Assembly: GCF_019656455.1 (NCBI RefSeq)
Contig: NZ_BPMK01000019.1
Coordinates: 43,581-107,580 of the forward strand
From: Noviherbaspirillum aridicola
Lineage (GTDB): Bacteria > Pseudomonadota > Gammaproteobacteria > Burkholderiales > Burkholderiaceae_D
Reading direction: 5' to 3'
DNA: 64,000 nucleotides
Shown: one piece after another, positions 59,719-64,000 of the stretch
Numbering within the stretch: position 1 is the stretch's first letter
Layout of the letters: every line of letters starts with the position of its first letter
Notes under the pieces: model-generated
Seen by the model: only the letters and a program-made list of their open reading frames with translations
What the model was told of the DNA's origin: nothing
The model's database searches: none
Translations under genes and position numbers: made by a program

Positions 59719-61287
59719 ATGAGATTTTCCCATTCTCCCTCCATTCGAAGGCGCCTGGGCTTGCTCGTCGTCTTGTGCACTCTGCCGACGCTCCTTGTAT
59801 CAGGTGGCATGTACTGGCACAACTACACGCTAGAACGACGCTCATTAGTGCAAGGCACCATTTCCACGACTCGCCACTTAGCTCAGCTAGTAGATGCCAA
59901 ACTCCAGACGGCCGTGGCGGTACTTGAGGCCCTCGCCGTTTTACCCTCTCTACGCAGCGGGAACCTAGACAATTTCTTGTTGGATAGTATTCATGGGGGG
60001 CCCCCGGAGTGGCTCGCCGGCCTCGCTGTAACCGATTTGAAGGGCAGGGTTTTGTACGACTCGACCCACCGAAATTACGAGTGGGCATCTTGGGACCGCA
60101 AATACTACGTTGATGTACCTACGGTGCCGAAGATTTCAGAACCCTACCTCGGAGGCTTTGCACAAGAGCCGGTAGTCGCCGTGACGGTGCCTGTAGAAGT
60201 CAGAGGGGAGCATGTGCTGAACTTGACGGGACTGGTTCGCGTGCAGGAATTTACGAAGCTGCACCTTGCCTTGCCGGTGCCGGATTCCTGGTTGGTCTCC
60301 ATTGTGGACGAGCACGGGCACATCATTAGTAGAACGACGAATCTTCCTCAGTACTTCCGCATGCCCGGAAATGCAAGCCTTCTGAGTGCAATGGGTGGCA
60401 GTGATGAAGGTTTGTTCAACGGGGCAACCGTGGACGGGCGACGTGTACTCGGTGTCTTCAGTCGAGCAGCGTCTTCCCGGTGGGTTGTGGCCATCGGAAT
60501 ACCTGCAGAAGACCTAGCGACCGAACTGCGCCTGCGACTCGTACTGTCGAGTATCGCCTTATTGCTTGCAACAGCAGTTGCCGTGGTCGCGGTGTGGGTA
60601 GTGGCTCGGAAGATTGCACTGACTGTCCGTGAGTTACGGACACCTGCTCTTGCTTTAGGACGAGGGGAGACTCCGGCGCTACCGCAGTTTTACTTCAAGG
60701 AAGCCGAGGAAGTTGGAAGCGAATTATTGCGCGCAGCGGACTTACTACAGAGTGCCCAACATCGCGCAAACCATGACGCCCTCACTGGCCTACCAAATCG
60801 TGTTCTTTTCAAGCATTTGACCGACCAGCAGCTTGCAGTCGCCCAGCGGACCAACGCACCCTTTTCTGTGCTTTTTATTGATTTGGACGGCTTCAAAAAA
60901 GTGAACGATTCGCTAGGCCACCAAGCAGGCGACGAACTCCTGATACAAGTGGCGCAGCGTATGCGGACCCAAACACGGGCCGCAGACGCTGTATCGAGAC
61001 ATGGCGGTGACGAATTTGCAGTCTTGCTTTTTGGTGCCGGTTCGGACGATGGCGTGCAAGTCGCGGAAGGACTGCTGGACGCCATCTCTTTCCCCTATCG
61101 CATCAGTGGTCAATCATGCTTGGTGTCGGCAAGCATTGGTGTAGCAACTTATCCCCTCGACGGTATAACGACTGAAGCACTACTACAGAAAGCAGATACA
61201 GCCATGTATGTTGCTAAAGCACGAGGAAAACACCGTGTCGTTGCCGCGAGTAAACTGAGCTTAGACGAGAACAAAAAGACGTTTTGA
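59719..61287 (+). CDS. Membrane diguanylate cyclase (Cache-GGDEF)
   Basis: About 522 residues from the ATG at 59719 (an ATG at 59683 is also possible). Membrane helix 1 (GLLVVLCTLPTLLVSGGMYW), a periplasmic Cache-like domain (VTDLKGRVLYDS, DRKYYVDVPTV), helix 2 (LVLSSIALLLATAVAVVAVW) and a C-terminal GGDEF domain with RHGGDEFAVLLFG and an I-site RAAD. The active-site signature is intact, so it should make c-di-GMP in response to an external ligand. Divergent from the neighbouring GGDEF-EAL gene; they could act as an opposing pair. Confidence 0.9.
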   Translation: MRFSHSPSIRRRLGLLVVLCTLPTLLVSGGMYWHNYTLERRSLVQGTISTTRHLAQLVDAKLQTAVAVLEALAVLPSLRSGNLDNFLLDSIHGGPPEWLAGLAVTDLKGRVLYDSTHRNYEWASWDRKYYVDVPTVPKISEPYLGGFAQEPVVAVTVPVEVRGEHVLNLTGLVRVQEFTKLHLALPVPDSWLVSIVDEHGHIISRTTNLPQYFRMPGNASLLSAMGGSDEGLFNGATVDGRRVLGVFSRAASSRWVVAIGIPAEDLATELRLRLVLSSIALLLATAVAVVAVWVVARKIALTVRELRTPALALGRGETPALPQFYFKEAEEVGSELLRAADLLQSAQHRANHDALTGLPNRVLFKHLTDQQLAVAQRTNAPFSVLFIDLDGFKKVNDSLGHQAGDELLIQVAQRMRTQTRAADAVSRHGGDEFAVLLFGAGSDDGVQVAEGLLDAISFPYRISGQSCLVSASIGVATYPLDGITTEALLQKADTAMYVAKARGKHRVVAASKLSLDENKKTF

Positions 61288-61354
61288 AACGTCATTACCG
61301 TTTACTGCGTCCGGTAGTTGACCTTTTTTTGGTTTTGAGTAGCGGACGTTCAAC

Positions 61355-63820
61355 TTATAAGACCAGCAATCGCGCTTCGTGCGTCGCAATAAACGTTTCG
61401 AACTCGTCGGCGGGGAGTGGCCGAGAAAAGAGGTAGCCCTGAGCTTCATTGCAGCCAACCTCGCGTAAGAAGCTCAGTATCTCTGACGTCTCTACACCTT
61501 CAGCAACAACCGATAAATTCAGGCTCTGGGCCATCCGAATAAAGGCGCGGATTATCTTTCGGTTACCCAGACCATTCTTCTCCTTTTGGTTGATAAAGGA
61601 ACGGTCAAGCTTGAGTACGTCGAAAGGAAGTTGTCCGAGATAGGCGAGACCAGAATACCCTGTGCCAAAGTCGTCCACAGCCAGTGACACACCCAGGGAT
61701 TTCAACTCAGTGAAGACATCGGCCGAAGCGGCCAAGTTTGCAATCATCGCCGTCTCTGTCAGCTCGAGCTCCAAGCTGCCCGGTGTTAGAGCCGAACGTT
61801 CAAGTGCCTCAACCACGTGTCGAATCAGCAGGCCTTCCTGCACTTGCCTTGCCGACAAATTCACGGAAACCTTAAGTTCTTGACCTTGTGCCGCCATCAG
61901 CCGCGCTGTGAACCGACACGCCTCTTCTAGTACCCATTTTCCGATTTCAGAGATAAAGCCTCGCTCCTCTGCCATAGGGATGAAATCGAGTGGTGACACA
62001 CGCCCTAATTGCGGGTGGTTCCATCGGATAAGGGCTTCCATTCCGACGACACGCAGAGAGCTTAAGTCGAACTTGGGCTGATAGTACAGCTCGAACTCAT
62101 TCCTCTCGAGTGCCCGGTGCAGCGAATTATCAATGGTCATTCGCTCCCGGACCTGTATCCCCATCTCCTCCGTGTAGAACCGGTATCCGTTTCGCCCCTC
62201 CTCTTTTGCACGATACATTGCTATGTCGGCATGTTGGAGTAAATCCTCTTCCGAGCGTCCGTCCTGAGGGAACATGCTAATCCCGATTGACGAACGTACG
62301 AAAACTTCGTGTGCCGCTAACTCTATTGGAGCGTCTAGCGCGTATCTCAGTTTCTCCACAAGCTGCATTGCGGACTGCGCACCGTTGATACATTGAGATA
62401 CAACTACGAATTCATCTCCTCCTAAGCGTGCGACAATGTCGGACGCGGCGATACTTTGCCTCAAGCGTTGCGCTACTTCGCTTAAAAGTTCATCGCCTCT
62501 CGCGTGGCCAAGCGTGTCATTGACCTCCTTAAAGCGGTCGAGGTCAATGAAGAGAACGGCTACTCGGTCATCACTGCCACAGTTATCCAACAAAGTCCTG
62601 AGACGCTCCGATAAGTGAGCACGATTCGGCAGGCCAGTTAACGCGTCGTGATTCGCCAAGTCCTGCAAACGCTTCTGAGCCTGCATGCTATCGGTGATAT
62701 CCCGCCCGACGCCACGATATCCAATAAAGCGATTGCCATCGTAAATAGGTTCACCCGAAAGCGCTGCGCAACCTATAGTGCCTTTCTCGGGCACGAAGAC
62801 GGAGTACGGTAAGTCGCGAAACGGCTCACGTCGTTCGACTTTCGCGAGGTACTCAAGCAGTCCTGGCTCCGTTCTGTCCGCTGCGCGTTCCGTTCTGGTT
62901 CTTCCAATCACTTCTTCCGGTCGAATGCCAAATAGCCTGTAAAGGCCGTCAGAGACATACGTAAAGCGCCCCTGTTCATCGGTTTCCCAGAACCAATCCG
63001 ACGATAGGTTAGTTAGGCTACGAAAGCGTGCCTCGCTCCTAATAAGCTCTTCGCGTGCATCGCGTTGCGCCTGGATATCTCGCGAGACGACGACTGAGCC
63101 AAGCTTTTCACCTGTCAATGGGTCAATAAGCACCCGTATGTTGGCGCCTACCCAAATATAGTGGCCCTCTTTATTTCGAACACGAAACTCGAGTAGCCTG
63201 CTGCTCATATCTCCTTGCGCCTGGCGCTGGATTTCGGAGCGTACTAAAGCTCGGTCATCAGGATGAAAGTCTTCGTAGCAGCTTCTCCCCAAAAGCTCTT
63301 CTGGCTTGTAACCCAGGAGCAGCTCGGAGGACGGGGATACGTACAAGTAAACGCCGGAGTCCGGCGCGTGATGCGTGATGAGGTCTGAGCTGTGCTCCAT
63401 CATCATTCGAAGCACTGCCTCACTTCTTGCTAGGCTTATCTGCACCTCATGGTATGGCGATGCTTCAGCTATGGCTCCCACGTATCCGACAAACTCTCCC
63501 GATTCTGAAAAACGGGGGGCGGCTGAACTTCGCATCCAGCGGACCGAACCGTCCTGACGGACAAGGCGGTATTCGAACTCGTATTTTTCGCGTTGTTGGT
63601 AGGCAGCAGTAAAATGCTTACCTAGCCGGAGTCTGTCGTCCGGATGAACAAAATTGAGCCAATCGGATATCTTGAAGCCTGTCGTATCTCTCGATGAGGT
63701 ATCGCAGGCACTGACATACGTACATGTTCCAGACTCATCCGACATCCAAACTAGCATCGTTGCTGTATCGGCGAGGTCGCGCAGGGTGCAGTGATTGCAG
63801 GACGGGCAATTGGAGGGCAT
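61355..63820 (-). CDS. PAS-PAS-PAS-GGDEF-EAL protein
   Basis: About 821 residues, no membrane helix. A Cys-rich start (NCPSCNHCT) precedes three PAS domains (LVWMSDESGTCTYVS; LYVSPSSELLLGYKPEELLG; GRFTYVSDGLYRLFGIRPEEVIG). The GGDEF domain is IVARLGGDEFVVVSQ, but the I-site arginine is absent (AASD in place of RxxD). The EAL domain has GMEALIRWNHPQLG and AVDDFGTGYSGLAYL. I prefer the ATG at 63820; a GTG at 63853 would add eleven residues including another CPSC. EAL signatures are complete, so c-di-GMP breakdown is the likelier net activity. Confidence 0.88.
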   Translation of the reverse strand: MPSNCPSCNHCTLRDLADTATMLVWMSDESGTCTYVSACDTSSRDTTGFKISDWLNFVHPDDRLRLGKHFTAAYQQREKYEFEYRLVRQDGSVRWMRSSAAPRFSESGEFVGYVGAIAEASPYHEVQISLARSEAVLRMMMEHSSDLITHHAPDSGVYLYVSPSSELLLGYKPEELLGRSCYEDFHPDDRALVRSEIQRQAQGDMSSRLLEFRVRNKEGHYIWVGANIRVLIDPLTGEKLGSVVVSRDIQAQRDAREELIRSEARFRSLTNLSSDWFWETDEQGRFTYVSDGLYRLFGIRPEEVIGRTRTERAADRTEPGLLEYLAKVERREPFRDLPYSVFVPEKGTIGCAALSGEPIYDGNRFIGYRGVGRDITDSMQAQKRLQDLANHDALTGLPNRAHLSERLRTLLDNCGSDDRVAVLFIDLDRFKEVNDTLGHARGDELLSEVAQRLRQSIAASDIVARLGGDEFVVVSQCINGAQSAMQLVEKLRYALDAPIELAAHEVFVRSSIGISMFPQDGRSEEDLLQHADIAMYRAKEEGRNGYRFYTEEMGIQVRERMTIDNSLHRALERNEFELYYQPKFDLSSLRVVGMEALIRWNHPQLGRVSPLDFIPMAEERGFISEIGKWVLEEACRFTARLMAAQGQELKVSVNLSARQVQEGLLIRHVVEALERSALTPGSLELELTETAMIANLAASADVFTELKSLGVSLAVDDFGTGYSGLAYLGQLPFDVLKLDRSFINQKEKNGLGNRKIIRAFIRMAQSLNLSVVAEGVETSEILSFLREVGCNEAQGYLFSRPLPADEFETFIATHEARLLVL

Positions 63821-63902
63821 GGCAAAACAGGAAGGGCACAAAGAGAATTGCACCCGAATGGCGAATATTGCTTTGACCTGCTCCCCGAGATTAGTACGGC
63901 AA

Positions 63903-64000
63903 TGATGTAGAGTCTGCCTCCGTGGGAGGTAGCATGAAGAAGCGTTTCACAGAAGAACAAATCATAGGCATCCTGAAGGAAGCCGAGGCAGGCGCGAAGG
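63903..64000 (+). mobile_element. Start of an IS3-family insertion sequence (cut by the right edge)
   Basis: The partial transposase OrfA beginning at 63934 marks the left end of the element. The terminal inverted repeat probably lies around 63903-63930, but its partner is outside the window, so the exact end cannot be fixed. Confidence 0.6.
63934..64000 (+). CDS. IS3-family transposase OrfA (partial)
   Basis: The visible 22 residues MKKRFTEEQIIGILKEAEAG and onward are typical of the helix-turn-helix start of OrfA in IS3-family elements of the IS407 group. GGGAGG lies five bases before the ATG. The rest is outside the window. Confidence 0.8.
   Translation, partial: MKKRFTEEQIIGILKEAEAGAK

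Noticed and set aside
1..64000. tRNA, rRNA and CRISPR arrays
   Set aside because: No cloverleaf, rRNA signature or regularly spaced direct-repeat array was recognised by eye; a tRNAscan or CRISPR search could still find a missed one.

Overview
The window reads as a GC-rich proteobacterial chromosome, most likely a plant- or soil-associated Burkholderiales/Oxalobacteraceae-type betaproteobacterium (an inference from gene content, not a species call). By eye the DNA is strongly GC-rich up to about 39.0 kb and close to balanced from there to the right edge. I see a host-like left part and a probably acquired right part.

1-9.3 kb: a leftward operon carries two DUF4399-type periplasmic proteins, a FHA-GAF-HD-GYP c-di-GMP phosphodiesterase, a TolC/NodT outer-membrane lipoprotein, a double-FHA membrane protein and an HlyD-type membrane fusion protein cut by the left edge. 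This is two thirds of a type I secretion system fused to phosphothreonine-reading FHA proteins. A divergent gene encodes a formylglycine-generating-enzyme-like (FGE/SUMF1) secreted protein.

9.5-26.9 kb: the most unusual region. Nine small genes encode peptides with a colicin-V-like double-glycine leader. They lie in two cassettes (11.8-13.5 kb and 21.4-23.3 kb). Seven share a core with the pattern Q-x4-Q-x-Q-N-x2-V-N-x2-N-N, an eighth has a looser version, and the ninth lacks it. Four sigma-54-type -24/-12 promoters precede them, three followed by the same leader hairpin. Between the cassettes lie three leftward, paralogous 727-830-residue proteins with a Ser/Pro-rich N-terminus, an F-box-like motif and helical repeats. 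Each has an HrpL-type hrp box (GGAACC-N15/16-CNACNNA) 31-36 bases before its start, so they look like a tandem family of type III effectors. The first has a frameshift near its C-terminus. The locus is flanked by a Ser/Thr kinase (9.5-11.5 kb), a PP2C phosphatase (23.3 kb) and a second Ser/Thr kinase with C-terminal MORN repeats (24.3 kb). My working model is a Ser/Thr-phosphorylation-gated, sigma-54-driven export system for a new double-glycine peptide family. The link between kinases, FHA proteins and export is inferred from position.

26.9-39.0 kb: ordinary housekeeping genes: recC-recB-recD with ATGA overlaps, a zinc alcohol dehydrogenase, a small membrane-anchored hypothetical protein and a YihY/BrkB membrane protein.

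39.0-64.0 kb: a compositionally different region. It holds two HAD-like 149-residue paralogs, a metallophosphoesterase-STAND-like NTPase fusion, a 1,996-residue transglutaminase-like/DUF4011/SF1-helicase/Vsr-like-nuclease/DUF3320 protein (both candidate anti-phage genes), and a block of PAS histidine kinases, response regulators and three GGDEF or GGDEF-EAL proteins. It ends in the start of an IS3-family element at the right edge. Short iterated motifs and perfect hairpins lie at the left boundary and inside it. No rRNA, tRNA or CRISPR array was recognised.
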